A stretch of 64,000 bases of DNA, taken from positions 558,001 to 622,000 of the forward strand of contig NZ_FNWQ01000001.1 in the NCBI RefSeq assembly GCF_900108365.1, written 5' to 3'. Every line of letters begins with the position of its first letter. Position 1 is the first letter of the stretch. Below the pieces are notes generated by a model, which saw only the letters and a list, made by a program, of their open reading frames with translations, searched no databases and was not told where the DNA came from. Positions 19,166 to 27,633 of the stretch are shown piece after piece. Origin of the DNA: Chryseobacterium culicis. GTDB taxonomy: Bacteria; Bacteroidota; Bacteroidia; Flavobacteriales; Weeksellaceae. The position numbers were made by a program, and so were the translations under genes.

Positions 19166-19193
19166 AGAAAAACTTCCGAAAGGAAGTTTTTTC
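19166..19193 (+). terminator. Intrinsic terminator after pdhB
   Basis: Stem aaaacttcc / ggaagtttt with GAAA loop and a T run. Confidence 0.85.
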
Positions 19194-19240
19194 ATTTATT
19201 ATATTCATGAAGAAAAATTCTTGACGTCATAAAATTAGTA

Positions 19241-19248
19241 TAAATTTG
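19241..19248 (+). promoter_or_regulatory. Promoter of kup
   Basis: TTG at 19221 and TAAATTTG at 19241-19248, spacing 17; one of the clearest two-part flavobacterial promoters in the window. The mRNA leader would be about 20 nt. Confidence 0.6.
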
Positions 19249-19272
19249 CGCCTTTAAAATAATTAAGCTGAT

Positions 19273-21267
19273 ATGGCAGAAGTTACAGAAGATGGCTACC
19301 ACTTTGACATAAAGAAACTTTCCTTTATAGGAGTTTTAGTGTCTCTAGGAATTGTTTTTGGAGATATTGGTACCTCTCCGCTTTACGTAATGAAAGCAAT
19401 TGTGAATGCAAGATCCCAGGGGAGTAATATGCCATTCAACGAATACATAGAGGGGGCACTCTCCTGTATTATATGGACTCTTACGCTTCAGACAACAATC
19501 AAATATGTGATCATTGCTTTGAGAGCAGATAACAAAGGTGAAGGAGGAATTCTGGCTTTGTTCTCTTTAGTAAGAAACCTTAAAAAAGGATGGTTGTATC
19601 TCATTGCCATTATTGGTGCTGCAGCCCTTATTGCGGACGGAGTAATTACTCCCTCACTGACGGTAATGTCCGCTATTGAAGGTCTTGAAATTTATAATCC
19701 GCATACGCCTGTGGTTCCCATTACAATCGGAATTCTGATTGCCATTTTTGTAGTACAGCAATTCGGAACAAGCTTCATAGGGAAGTTTTTTGGTCCGGTA
19801 ATGGTAGTTTGGTTCTTAGTATTAGGAGGTTTGGGAGTAATGCATTTGAGCGAAAATTTTGAGATTTTAAGATCATTCAATCCGTACTACGCTTATAAAC
19901 TAATAGCCAATTCACCAAGTGCTATTGTTATTTTGGGAGCTGTTTTCCTTTGTACAACTGGGGCAGAAGCATTGTATTCAGACTTAGGGCACTGCGGTGC
20001 TAAAAATATCAGGATAAGCTGGGCATTTGTTAAAATTATGCTTATTCTAAACTATCTTGGGCAGGGAGCCTGGCTTTTGACCAATTATAACAAACCTGGA
20101 TTCTCCGTAGTAAACCCGTTCTTTGGAATTATGGAAGAATGGATGATCATTCCGGGCGTAATTCTGGCAACAGCAGCGGCAATCATTGCCAGCCAGGCAT
20201 TGATTACAGGGTCTTTCACCATATTCTCGGAAGCAATGTCTCTTAACCTTTGGCCGAATCAAAAAATTGATTATCCTTCCGGTGTTAAAGGGCAGATGTA
20301 TATTCCAAGAATCAACTGGGGCCTTCTTATTCTGTGTATTATTGTAGTTCTTCACTTCAAAGAATCAGGGAAAATGGAAGCTGCTTACGGACTTTCCATT
20401 ACAGTGACAATGCTGATGACGACAGTTTTGCTGGTATTCTGGTTACTGAAACACAGAGTAAGCAAAGTGTTGATTCTGTTTTTCGCATTAGTATACATGG
20501 CGATTGAGCTCGGGTTCTTCAGCGCGAATATCATCAAATTTATGGAAGGTGGATGGATTACGGTTGTATTGGCTGGTTCTATTGGACTTTCTATGTATGC
20601 ATGGTATAACGGCCGATTGATCAAAACAAGATTTATACAGTTTGTAAAAATCGAAAAATATGTGTCGATCCTTAAAGACATGAAACTGGATGAAACGATC
20701 CCGAAATATGCTACTAACCTGGCATACCTGAGCCGTGCAAAAAGAAATGATGAGGTAGAATCCAAAATTATTTATTCTATCATCAAAAAGCAGCCGAAAA
20801 GAGCCGATCATTACTTTATCCTGAGCATTGTAAACCAGGAAGATCCCTATACATTCAGATATACGGTAGACGAAATTCTTCCGGGAACGGTCTATAAGAT
20901 TAATTTCCTTCTGGGATTCAAGGTAGACCGAAGAATCAACGATTATTTCAATATGGTGCTTAAAGATTTAATGGCAGACGGAACCATTCCTTCACGAAGC
21001 AGCCATCCTTCTCTGAGAGCTCATGATATACCGCCGGATCTTAAATATGTGATCATAGATAATACATATATCAACGATATACTTTTAACTGTTAAACAAA
21101 AGATTATTCTTAACATTTACAATTTTGTGAAGTATATCGGAAGTGACGACTTTAAAGCCTGGGGAGTATCTTCTCACAACGTTGAGGTCGAATCTGCTCC
21201 AATCACAGAATTAACAGTTTATGATAATAAGATAGAGCAGTCCGGATATTTCCGTCACAACTCGTAA
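19273..21267 (+). CDS. kup: KUP/HAK family potassium transporter
   Basis: A 664-residue potassium/proton symporter. The diagnostic first membrane segment GIVFGDIGTSPLYVMKAI is present, followed by about twelve membrane helices up to residue 460 (including ADGVITPSLTVMSAIEG and GAEALYSDLGHCG), and a cytoplasmic C-terminal domain (residues 470-660). It imports potassium across the inner membrane. Upstream is a clean promoter, downstream the Fur-family gene after 65 nt with its own -7 box. Annotation is secure from the conserved motifs. Confidence 0.93.
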   Translation: MAEVTEDGYHFDIKKLSFIGVLVSLGIVFGDIGTSPLYVMKAIVNARSQGSNMPFNEYIEGALSCIIWTLTLQTTIKYVIIALRADNKGEGGILALFSLVRNLKKGWLYLIAIIGAAALIADGVITPSLTVMSAIEGLEIYNPHTPVVPITIGILIAIFVVQQFGTSFIGKFFGPVMVVWFLVLGGLGVMHLSENFEILRSFNPYYAYKLIANSPSAIVILGAVFLCTTGAEALYSDLGHCGAKNIRISWAFVKIMLILNYLGQGAWLLTNYNKPGFSVVNPFFGIMEEWMIIPGVILATAAAIIASQALITGSFTIFSEAMSLNLWPNQKIDYPSGVKGQMYIPRINWGLLILCIIVVLHFKESGKMEAAYGLSITVTMLMTTVLLVFWLLKHRVSKVLILFFALVYMAIELGFFSANIIKFMEGGWITVVLAGSIGLSMYAWYNGRLIKTRFIQFVKIEKYVSILKDMKLDETIPKYATNLAYLSRAKRNDEVESKIIYSIIKKQPKRADHYFILSIVNQEDPYTFRYTVDEILPGTVYKINFLLGFKVDRRINDYFNMVLKDLMADGTIPSRSSHPSLRAHDIPPDLKYVIIDNTYINDILLTVKQKIILNIYNFVKYIGSDDFKAWGVSSHNVEVESAPITELTVYDNKIEQSGYFRHNS

Positions 21268-21310
21268 CCCGCTAGCAGTAACCATACTATCTATTTAAAT
21301 AAAATTCAAT

Positions 21311-21318
21311 AAATTTGT
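21311..21318 (+). promoter_or_regulatory. -7 box of the fur/ostA pair
   Basis: TAAATTTG, about 14 nt upstream of the Fur-family start codon. Confidence 0.5.
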
Positions 21319-21332
21319 AGATAATTTTTTTA

Positions 21333-21806
21333 ATGGATACAATACAAAAAGAAAAAAATATAGCTTTGATTAAGGATGTTCTGAGAAACTACCTGTTAGA
21401 AAAGGGTTTCAGAAACACCCCTGAAAGATATACGATATTGGAAGAGATTTATAATATGGATCATCACTTTAATGTAGATGATCTGTATCTTCTGATGATG
21501 CAGAAGAAATACCATGTTTCCAAAGCAACCATTTACAATACTATTGAAATTTTCCTTGATGCAGGCCTGATCCGTAAGCATCAGTTCGGAGAAAAGACAT
21601 TGACGTCTTCATCTTATGAAAAGTCTTATTTTGACAAACAGCATGACCACCTGGTGATCTACAAAAAAGACTCAGATAAAGAGATTGAAGAAATTATTGA
21701 ATTCTGCGACCCAAGAATCCAAGGAATCAAAGAAGCCATCGAAGAAGCGTTTGGCGTAAGAATTGATTCTCATTCGCTGTATTTTTATGGCACTAAGAAT
21801 GACTAA
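21333..21806 (+). CDS. Fur family transcriptional regulator lacking the Cys-x-x-Cys motif
   Basis: A 157-residue Fur-fold repressor: winged helix at residues 15-90 (TPERYTILEEIY, VSKATIYNTIEIFLDAGLI) and a C-terminal dimerisation domain. The HDHLVIYKKDSDKEIEEIIEFCD segment keeps the His-Asp-His cluster of the regulatory metal site, but where classical Fur has Cys-x-x-Cys the sequence reads KKDS, and no second pair exists; only one Cys remains. So the structural zinc site is absent or replaced. The next gene starts 3 nt after the stop, which implies that an OstA-like LPS transport gene shares its mRNA. The metal sensed is unknown. Confidence 0.85.
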   Translation: MDTIQKEKNIALIKDVLRNYLLEKGFRNTPERYTILEEIYNMDHHFNVDDLYLLMMQKKYHVSKATIYNTIEIFLDAGLIRKHQFGEKTLTSSSYEKSYFDKQHDHLVIYKKDSDKEIEEIIEFCDPRIQGIKEAIEEAFGVRIDSHSLYFYGTKND

Positions 21807-21809
21807 TTA

Positions 21810-23549
21810 ATGAGAATAATACTTTTTCTGTTAATCTTTATTTCTACGCTGGGTTTTGCGCAGGATAAAACTCCTGTGAAGAGAGATCCGTATTTACAGA
21901 CTCCTGCTCAGAATAAACAGGTACAGTTAAGACCTGAAGATAAAGTAAAGATCATCCACGCAGACGAAATCAAGAAAAATCCTGAAAAGTACGATGGGAA
22001 TCAGTATTTTACCGGAAATGTTCAGATAGAACATCAGGGCTCCATTCTTACTGCGGATGAGGTGGTTTTGTATAATGAAGAAAACTTTGTAAAAGCAATA
22101 GGCAATACAAGACTTCAGAATACAGACGGCTCTGTAATTACTGCAGGAGAAATGGAATATGATGCCAACACCCAAAAAGGTGTTGCAAGAAAAAACGTGG
22201 TTCTGACAGATCCTAAACAAACCATCAAAACAGATATTCTGTATTACGACAGGCTGGCTAATCAGGCTTATTTTAATACAGGAGGAACAATTTCTGACGG
22301 TCAGAATGTAACCTACGCCAAAGTAGGAACTTATTTCCTGAATACCAGAGTGGTTGATCTTACGGGAAATGTAAAGATCGAAACGCCTCAGTATACGATC
22401 GAGGGCCCCAACATCAAGCAGAATCAAAATACAAAAATTGCTGACTTTATCGGCCCTACAACCATTACCAGCAAAACCAATCCCAGAAACAGAATTTATA
22501 CGGAAAAAGGCACCTATAAAATGGATTCTAAAGAGGCTTTTCTCACCAAAAACTCCAGAATCTTTTACAATGAGAAAATCCTTACCGGTGATGATATGTA
22601 TTACAATCAGATTACAGGATTCGGTAAGGCAACGGGAAATGTAACTCTTGACGATCCTAAAGAAAGAAGATATATAAAAGGCGGTTACGGAGAAATTTTT
22701 GAGAAAAAAGACTCCGCAATGATGACGAAAAACCCCTATGCAGTTAAAGTGATGGAAAAAGATTCCATCTATTTTGCATCAGAAAAAATCATCTCTTACC
22801 AAAGACCGGATTCACTGGATATCAAAGTTAAGAAAAGCTACCTCAGAGCCTATAAGAAGGCACGTATTTATAAATCTAATGCGCAGGGAAGAGCAGATTC
22901 CATTGCCTTCAATGAGACAGACGGAATTATGCATATGTATACCAACCCGATTCTTTGGAGCGGAGAAAAACAGGTAACCGGAGATAAAGTAGAAGCCTAC
23001 TTTAATACCCAAACGGAAGATATAGATTCATTAAAAGTAATCGGAAATGCCTTTGCCATCAGTAAAGTAGACTCACTCACTTTAAAAGATGAGTTTAACC
23101 AGGTAAAAGGAAAATTCATGACTGTCTACTATGAAAAAAATGCCATTAAAGAGGCAAGAGTCGTAGGAAATGCCCAGTCTATCGTCTATGTGGATGATAC
23201 TGATCAGGAGACCAAAAAACCGGAAAGAATAGGGATTACATTGTCTACCTGTGGAATTATCGGAGCATTGTTTGAAGAAAGAGCGCTGCAGATCATTTCG
23301 TGCAGTATCGGAGCAGCTTCAGATACTTATCCGATGAGCATGATAGAACCTTCGAAAAGGAAATTCCCGGATTTTAACTGGAATACCAAAGACCGGATCC
23401 GGAAATGGCAGGATATTCTTGTAGATACCCCTAACAATGAGGAAATACAGTATACTGCTGATAACGAGCTCTTCGATAAAGCCCAGAAAGCGATAGATGA
23501 CGAAAAAGCCAAAGAAGAAGCCAAGAAACCTAAACGAACCAGAAAATAA
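21810..23549 (+). CDS. OstA/LptA-like periplasmic protein
   Basis: A 579-residue exported protein (signal peptide ending LGFAQ). The N-terminal part (about 50-330) consists of repeated beta strands of the OstA/LptA jellyroll type (YDGNQYFTGNVQIEHQG, LTADEVVLYNEEN, AIGNTRLQNTDGSVITAG), the fold that carries LPS across the periplasm. The C-terminal part adds further such strands and a Lys/Glu-rich tail. It is longer than LptA (about 180) and shorter than LptD; Bacteroidetes have such OstA-like proteins of this length. Co-transcribed with the Fur-family gene. A terminator follows. Confidence 0.8.
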   Translation: MRIILFLLIFISTLGFAQDKTPVKRDPYLQTPAQNKQVQLRPEDKVKIIHADEIKKNPEKYDGNQYFTGNVQIEHQGSILTADEVVLYNEENFVKAIGNTRLQNTDGSVITAGEMEYDANTQKGVARKNVVLTDPKQTIKTDILYYDRLANQAYFNTGGTISDGQNVTYAKVGTYFLNTRVVDLTGNVKIETPQYTIEGPNIKQNQNTKIADFIGPTTITSKTNPRNRIYTEKGTYKMDSKEAFLTKNSRIFYNEKILTGDDMYYNQITGFGKATGNVTLDDPKERRYIKGGYGEIFEKKDSAMMTKNPYAVKVMEKDSIYFASEKIISYQRPDSLDIKVKKSYLRAYKKARIYKSNAQGRADSIAFNETDGIMHMYTNPILWSGEKQVTGDKVEAYFNTQTEDIDSLKVIGNAFAISKVDSLTLKDEFNQVKGKFMTVYYEKNAIKEARVVGNAQSIVYVDDTDQETKKPERIGITLSTCGIIGALFEERALQIISCSIGAASDTYPMSMIEPSKRKFPDFNWNTKDRIRKWQDILVDTPNNEEIQYTADNELFDKAQKAIDDEKAKEEAKKPKRTRK

Positions 23550-23552
23550 TAG

Positions 23553-23583
23553 AAAAGGCCAGTAGCTCACTGGTCTTTTTTGT
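23553..23583 (+). terminator. Intrinsic terminator
   Basis: Stem aaaggccagt / actggtcttt (one G-T pair), AGCTC loop, T run. Confidence 0.85.
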
Positions 23584-23640
23584 GGATTAATTTCAGCATT
23601 TAATGAATCTTTTATAGCTTTGCTGAAATTTTTGGAGACA

Positions 23641-24822
23641 ATGGAAATGCATAAAGATTTTTTTATATATCAGGCTCAGACCACCCAATTTGCCGCGGGT
23701 TTTGAAGTAGAAAAAGCTACAGGAAGTTATATATACGGAACAGACGGGAAAAGATACCTTGATTTTGTAGCGGGAGTTTCCGCCAATACATTGGGGCACT
23801 CCCATCCTAAAATTGTGGAAGCCATCAAAGAGCAGACGGATAAATATCTTCACGTCATGGTCTATGGTGAATATGCACAGGAAAAACCTGTCGCATTATG
23901 CAGGCTGCTTGCAGAAGCTACTCCGGATCCTTTAGAAGTTACGTACCTTGTAAACAGTGGTGCTGAAGCCATTGACGGAAGTTTGAAACTTGCCAAAAGA
24001 TTTACGGGAAGAGAAGAAATTATTTCCTTTAAAAACTCTTACCACGGAAATACCCATGGGGCTTTGAGTGTTTCAGGAAACGAAACCCATAAAAGAGAAT
24101 TCCGTCCTTTATTACCAATGGTCTCTTTCATTGAATTCAATAATGAAGAAGACTTTGATAAGATCACAGAGAAAACCGCCTGCGTTATCCTTGAAACCAT
24201 TCAGGGAGCAGCAGGTTTTCTGGTTCCCGATAAGGGCTATCTGATCAAGCTGAAGAAAAGATGTGAGGAAGTAGGTGCCCTTTTGATTTTGGATGAAATA
24301 CAGCCGGGATTCGGAAGAACAGGGAAGTTATTCTCTTTTGAACATTTTGGAATTGTTCCGGATATTCTGGTGATGGGTAAAGGAATGGGAGGAGGCGTTC
24401 CGGTAGGAGCTTTTATGAGTTCCAGAGAAATTATGGAAACCCTTTCACACTCACCAAAGCTTGGCCATATCACTACATTTGGAGGGAATCCTCTGATTGC
24501 TGCTGCAAGTTATGCTACATTAAAAGAAGTATTGGAAAGCGGATTAATGGATGAAGTGGAGGAAAAGGAAAAGCTGTTCCGCGAGCTCTTGGTTCATCCT
24601 AAAATCAAAAATATCAACGGTAAAGGGTTAATGCTTGCCGTCAACCTGGGATCACCGGAATATACATTGGAAGTAGCCAAAAAATGTATGGAAAAAGGGT
24701 TGGTAGTTTTCTGGCAGCTGTACAGAAATGAGTACCTCAGAATCTCACCGCCGCTTACATTATCAAAAGACGAAATCAGAGAAGGATGTCAGATTATTCT
24801 GGATATACTGAATGAAAATTAA
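23641..24822 (+). CDS. Class III aminotransferase, PLP-dependent
   Basis: A 393-residue fold-type I aminotransferase of the acetylornithine/4-aminobutyrate group, cytoplasmic. Visible: VNSGAEAIDGSLKLAKR (phosphate-binding), SYHGNTHGALSVSG, LDEIQPGFGRTGKLF with the PLP-contacting Asp, and the Schiff-base Lys247 in LVMGKGMGGGVPVGA. The start is placed at the ATG preceded by GGAG, seven codons inside the longest frame. The real donor cannot be told: it could act in arginine, lysine or beta-amino-acid metabolism. No pathway genes adjoin and it is flanked by terminators, so monocistronic. Confidence 0.87.
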   Translation: MEMHKDFFIYQAQTTQFAAGFEVEKATGSYIYGTDGKRYLDFVAGVSANTLGHSHPKIVEAIKEQTDKYLHVMVYGEYAQEKPVALCRLLAEATPDPLEVTYLVNSGAEAIDGSLKLAKRFTGREEIISFKNSYHGNTHGALSVSGNETHKREFRPLLPMVSFIEFNNEEDFDKITEKTACVILETIQGAAGFLVPDKGYLIKLKKRCEEVGALLILDEIQPGFGRTGKLFSFEHFGIVPDILVMGKGMGGGVPVGAFMSSREIMETLSHSPKLGHITTFGGNPLIAAASYATLKEVLESGLMDEVEEKEKLFRELLVHPKIKNINGKGLMLAVNLGSPEYTLEVAKKCMEKGLVVFWQLYRNEYLRISPPLTLSKDEIREGCQIILDILNEN

Positions 24823-24825
24823 AAG

Positions 24826-24857
24826 TAAAATCTCTCCCGAAAGGAGAGATTTTTTTA
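24826..24857 (+). terminator. Intrinsic terminator
   Basis: Stem aaaatctctcc / ggagagatttt with a CGAAA loop, T run. Confidence 0.9.
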
Positions 24858-25010
24858 TGCTTTACATGGCTTAATTAGGCATTAAAACTTACTGCAGCAA
24901 AGATTTAAATCCAGTGATAAATATCATACAGATTCTATAAAAAAGTAATTGTTTTTTTGCGTAATAAAAAAATTAATTTATATATTGCGGGACGATAAAA
25001 CAAAGATTAT

Positions 25011-25397
25011 ATGGCGAAACATAAAGTCCATTACGAATTTCCAATGCACTGTTTATCAGAGATTTTGTATGAATATCTGGCGACTGCAGAGGGATTGTCT
25101 GAATGGTTTGCGGATGAGGTAACAGAGAAAGGCGATGATTTCTTTTTTAGCTGGGGCGGAGGACCTGCTGAGAAGGCCACTTTGATCAGATATAAGCCTG
25201 AAGGTTTCGTACGTTTCAGATGGGAGGAAGATGAAGGAACAAAAAATTTCTTTGAAATGACAATCACAATTGATGATATTACAGAAGATCTTGCTTTAAA
25301 TATTACAGATTTCTGTGAAGAAGGTGATGAAGAGGAAAATGCAATGTATTGGGAAAATCTTATTGAAAACCTGAGAATAAAACTGGGTGCGGCGTAA
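25011..25397 (+). CDS. START-like/AHSA1-like domain protein
   Basis: A 128-residue soluble single-domain protein. The pattern EFPMHCLSEILYEYLATAEG, then LSEWFADEV and VRFRWEEDEG is that of a Bacteroidetes START-like family related to AHSA1/Bet v1 ligand-binding folds. It is strongly acidic. The ligand and role are unknown. It is followed after 78 nt by a class IV aminotransferase-like gene in the same direction, with no terminator between, so co-transcription is possible. Confidence 0.75.
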   Translation: MAKHKVHYEFPMHCLSEILYEYLATAEGLSEWFADEVTEKGDDFFFSWGGGPAEKATLIRYKPEGFVRFRWEEDEGTKNFFEMTITIDDITEDLALNITDFCEEGDEEENAMYWENLIENLRIKLGAA

Positions 25398-25475
25398 TAC
25401 CGTGCTATATTAAATGATAAAACTGATGAACGATTTATCGTTCATTATTTTTTTGTAAATAAATCACTGCAAAAA

Positions 25476-26291
25476 TTGGAAAATCAATATTTTACATCAG
25501 ACGAGTTAAATGTAAAGAACAGAGCTTTTCTCTGGGGAGATGCTGTAAAGGTTTCTTTCTTTGTAAGAAATGGAAGATTGATCATGGACGAAGAATGCTA
25601 TTTTTTCCTGATGGCTTCCATGAGAAAGATGAGAATGAATATTCCCTTAACCTACACCCTGGAGTTTTTCCAGACGCTTTTTCAAAAAGAAATTATCGAA
25701 GGTAAAGGAGTAAAGAACGGCATTATCAATTTCCAGGTGTTCCGGAATCATGATGGAATAACATTGGCAAAATCTTCTGTATCTTATTTTTACGAAGTTT
25801 CAGAAATGACAGATGTGCTGGCAGTTCATCAAAGACTTTTAGAACTGGATCTGACCAAAGAAATTAACGTCAATAATAACCTCCTTAGCAATATCAGAGT
25901 ACACTGTCCGGAAAATATCTACGGTGCTATTTATGCACAGGAAAATGATCTTGATGACGTGATTCTTTTGAATCCTAACAAGAGAATTGCACGTACTACC
26001 GTGGGAAACCTGCTTTTTTTGGAAGGTGATGTTATTAAAGTGCCAAAACAGACGGAAGGAGCTTACATTTCTCCCTTGATGGAAAATTTTGTTACTTTTT
26101 TACATAAAAATAACCTGGCAGATATCCAGGAACACGAAATTATCGCATTCGAATCTCAGAAAGCTGAAGAAATTTTAATGATTTCAGATGAGAAAGGGAT
26201 ATTTTCTGTAGGGAAGATAAGAAATAAGACTTTTGAAAATTCCCGTTTTTCAGAATGGGTAGAAAGCTGGAAGGAAAGCTTTCATCAGTAA
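25476..26291 (+). CDS. Degenerate class IV aminotransferase (PabC-like)
   Basis: A 271-residue protein with the fold-type IV architecture (VKNRAFLWGDAVKVSFF near the N-terminus, a two-domain layout and DDVILLNPNKRIARTTVGNLLFLEGDV in the second half split over residues 160-187). The residues that make these enzymes active appear missing: the Schiff-base Lys expected around residues 134-136 is in the segment EINVNNNLLSN, and the Glu before the SN/GN loop is Arg173. It may bind a ligand without catalysis. The frame begins with TTG; the next ATG would delete the conserved NRAF motif, so TTG is preferred. Follows the START-like gene. Confidence 0.7.
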   Translation: MENQYFTSDELNVKNRAFLWGDAVKVSFFVRNGRLIMDEECYFFLMASMRKMRMNIPLTYTLEFFQTLFQKEIIEGKGVKNGIINFQVFRNHDGITLAKSSVSYFYEVSEMTDVLAVHQRLLELDLTKEINVNNNLLSNIRVHCPENIYGAIYAQENDLDDVILLNPNKRIARTTVGNLLFLEGDVIKVPKQTEGAYISPLMENFVTFLHKNNLADIQEHEIIAFESQKAEEILMISDEKGIFSVGKIRNKTFENSRFSEWVESWKESFHQ

Positions 26292-26299
26292 AAATTGAC

Positions 26300-26345
26300 A
26301 AACCCGGTAAACAACAAAGTTCCAGAAGTCCTTTACCGGGTTTTA
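26300..26345. terminator. Intrinsic terminator between convergent genes
   Basis: Perfect 12-bp stem aaacccggtaaa / tttaccgggttt with a 19-nt loop, then TTTTAT. It is long enough to serve both directions. Confidence 0.75.
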
Positions 26346-26374
26346 TTCTGAGTAAATCAGAATTTGTATTTTAT

Positions 26375-26956
26375 TTAATATTCGTTGATGATTTCAACAA
26401 ATTTCTGTGCAATTTCTTTTCGCCCTTTTTCGCTGGTAATGTAGTTTCTGTTTTCAGAATTATTGATGAATCCAAGCTCTACCAATACAGCAGGAGCTTT
26501 GGTTTCTCTTAGAATATGAAAATTGCTTTCCGATATTTTACGGGCATTGAATTTTTTATAAATTTTTCCGGCGAGTTCCTTGGAAATATCAGAATTCTGA
26601 ACATATACCTCATATCCGTTATCTTCCCTCTCTTTTTCAGGAGAAGTGTTGACGTGAAGTGAAATAACCATTTCGGGGTTCAGTTTATTGATTTGATTGG
26701 TTCTCTCGGAAAGAGTAGGATAGATGTCAGAATCTCTCGTTAAAATGACTTCATATTGATCCTGTTTTTGATTGATTTTCTGAATTTCCTTAGCAATGCT
26801 TAATGCAATATTTTTTTCCAGAATTTCACCATGGGCAGCCCCAAAATCATTTCCGCCATGGCCGGCATCTATAACAATGTATTTTTTGTTAACAGGAGTG
26901 AAGGATAAAAACGCAGTAGAAAATAGTGATAAAGCAAGTAATGTAATACCTTTCAT
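26375..26956 (-). CDS. N-acetylmuramoyl-L-alanine amidase (Amidase_3)
   Basis: A 193-residue exported peptidoglycan amidase. Signal peptide (first 20 or so residues) then the Amidase_3 domain with zinc ligands in IVIDAGHGGNDFGA (His), EKNIALSIAKE (Glu), SLHVNTS (His) and the catalytic Glu in APAVLVELGFINN. It cleaves the amide between muramic acid and the stem peptide in the periplasm. The domain is nearly the whole protein; no SPOR, LysM or AMIN module is attached. Monocistronic, convergent with the aminotransferase-like gene. Confidence 0.9.
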   Translation of the reverse strand: MKGITLLALSLFSTAFLSFTPVNKKYIVIDAGHGGNDFGAAHGEILEKNIALSIAKEIQKINQKQDQYEVILTRDSDIYPTLSERTNQINKLNPEMVISLHVNTSPEKEREDNGYEVYVQNSDISKELAGKIYKKFNARKISESNFHILRETKAPAVLVELGFINNSENRNYITSEKGRKEIAQKFVEIINEY

Positions 26957-27060
26957 ATCAGTGATTTTAGTTTTTCAAAGAACGGAAAAACTTTCTTTAA
27001 AATTGGTTAAAGGAATCTTAAAGTTTGTTAATTGTCTTGATATGACGAAAAATATACTTT

Positions 27061-27609
27061 TTAGTTGAGTGAGATATCTTCAGGAGAATTGGCCCAGAGA
27101 AGAAACTCTCCCCCAAGGTTCTGCATGATAGACTTCCAAAGGGTCTGATCATTAGGAAGCGTATAATCCAAATTATAAACATCCACCACAGTCCACATTT
27201 TTCTTTGAACTTCAGCATCCAGCTGGCCCGGAGACCATCCGGAATACCCTGAAAATATTTTAATATGATCAATATCCAGCTCACCGCTTAAAACCGCGTT
27301 AATAATACGTTCAATATCCTCAGTAAGGTAATATTCATCCGTGATATCGGTATAGACCTCTGTAACTCTTTTGCCTTTGACAATGAAAAATACCTTGTCG
27401 TTTTCTACAGGACCGCCATCATAGACCTCAATTTTAAAGTCAAAAAAATCTTTGAACTTGCTGCTCATCTGACTGTTCTTTTTGTTCAGGATCAAGCCAA
27501 ATGCACCACTTTCGTTATGTTCAATAACCAACACTACCGATCTGGAAAAAATATCGCCGGAAATGTCAGGGGTCGAGATTAATATTTTACCTTTGTAGGA
27601 GTGATTCAT
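27061..27609 (-). CDS. YqgE/AlgH family protein (UPF0301)
   Basis: A 182-residue YqgE/AlgH protein: GKILISTPDISGDIFSRSV, EHNESGAFGLILNKK and the GGPVENDKVF loop are the family's signatures, and the end has the GYSGWSPGQLDAE motif. The biochemical role of the family is unsettled. The start at 27609 is chosen over a longer frame because it gives the canonical N-terminus and because a leftward TAAATTTG ends 3 nt before it. Divergent from pdxH across only 24 bp. Confidence 0.9.
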   Translation of the reverse strand: MNHSYKGKILISTPDISGDIFSRSVVLVIEHNESGAFGLILNKKNSQMSSKFKDFFDFKIEVYDGGPVENDKVFFIVKGKRVTEVYTDITDEYYLTEDIERIINAVLSGELDIDHIKIFSGYSGWSPGQLDAEVQRKMWTVVDVYNLDYTLPNDQTLWKSIMQNLGGEFLLWANSPEDISLN

Positions 27610-27620
27610 ACTCAAATTTA
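27588..27620. promoter_or_regulatory. Divergent promoters of yqgE-like and pdxH genes
   Basis: Leftward TAAATTTG at 27620-27613 ends 3 nt before the YqgE start codon (leaderless prediction). Rightward TACCTTTG at 27588-27595 lies inside the 5' end of the YqgE gene and would give pdxH a leader of about 35 nt, so the two mRNAs would overlap at their 5' ends. Confidence 0.5.
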
Positions 27621-27633
27621 ATAAAAAATATTT

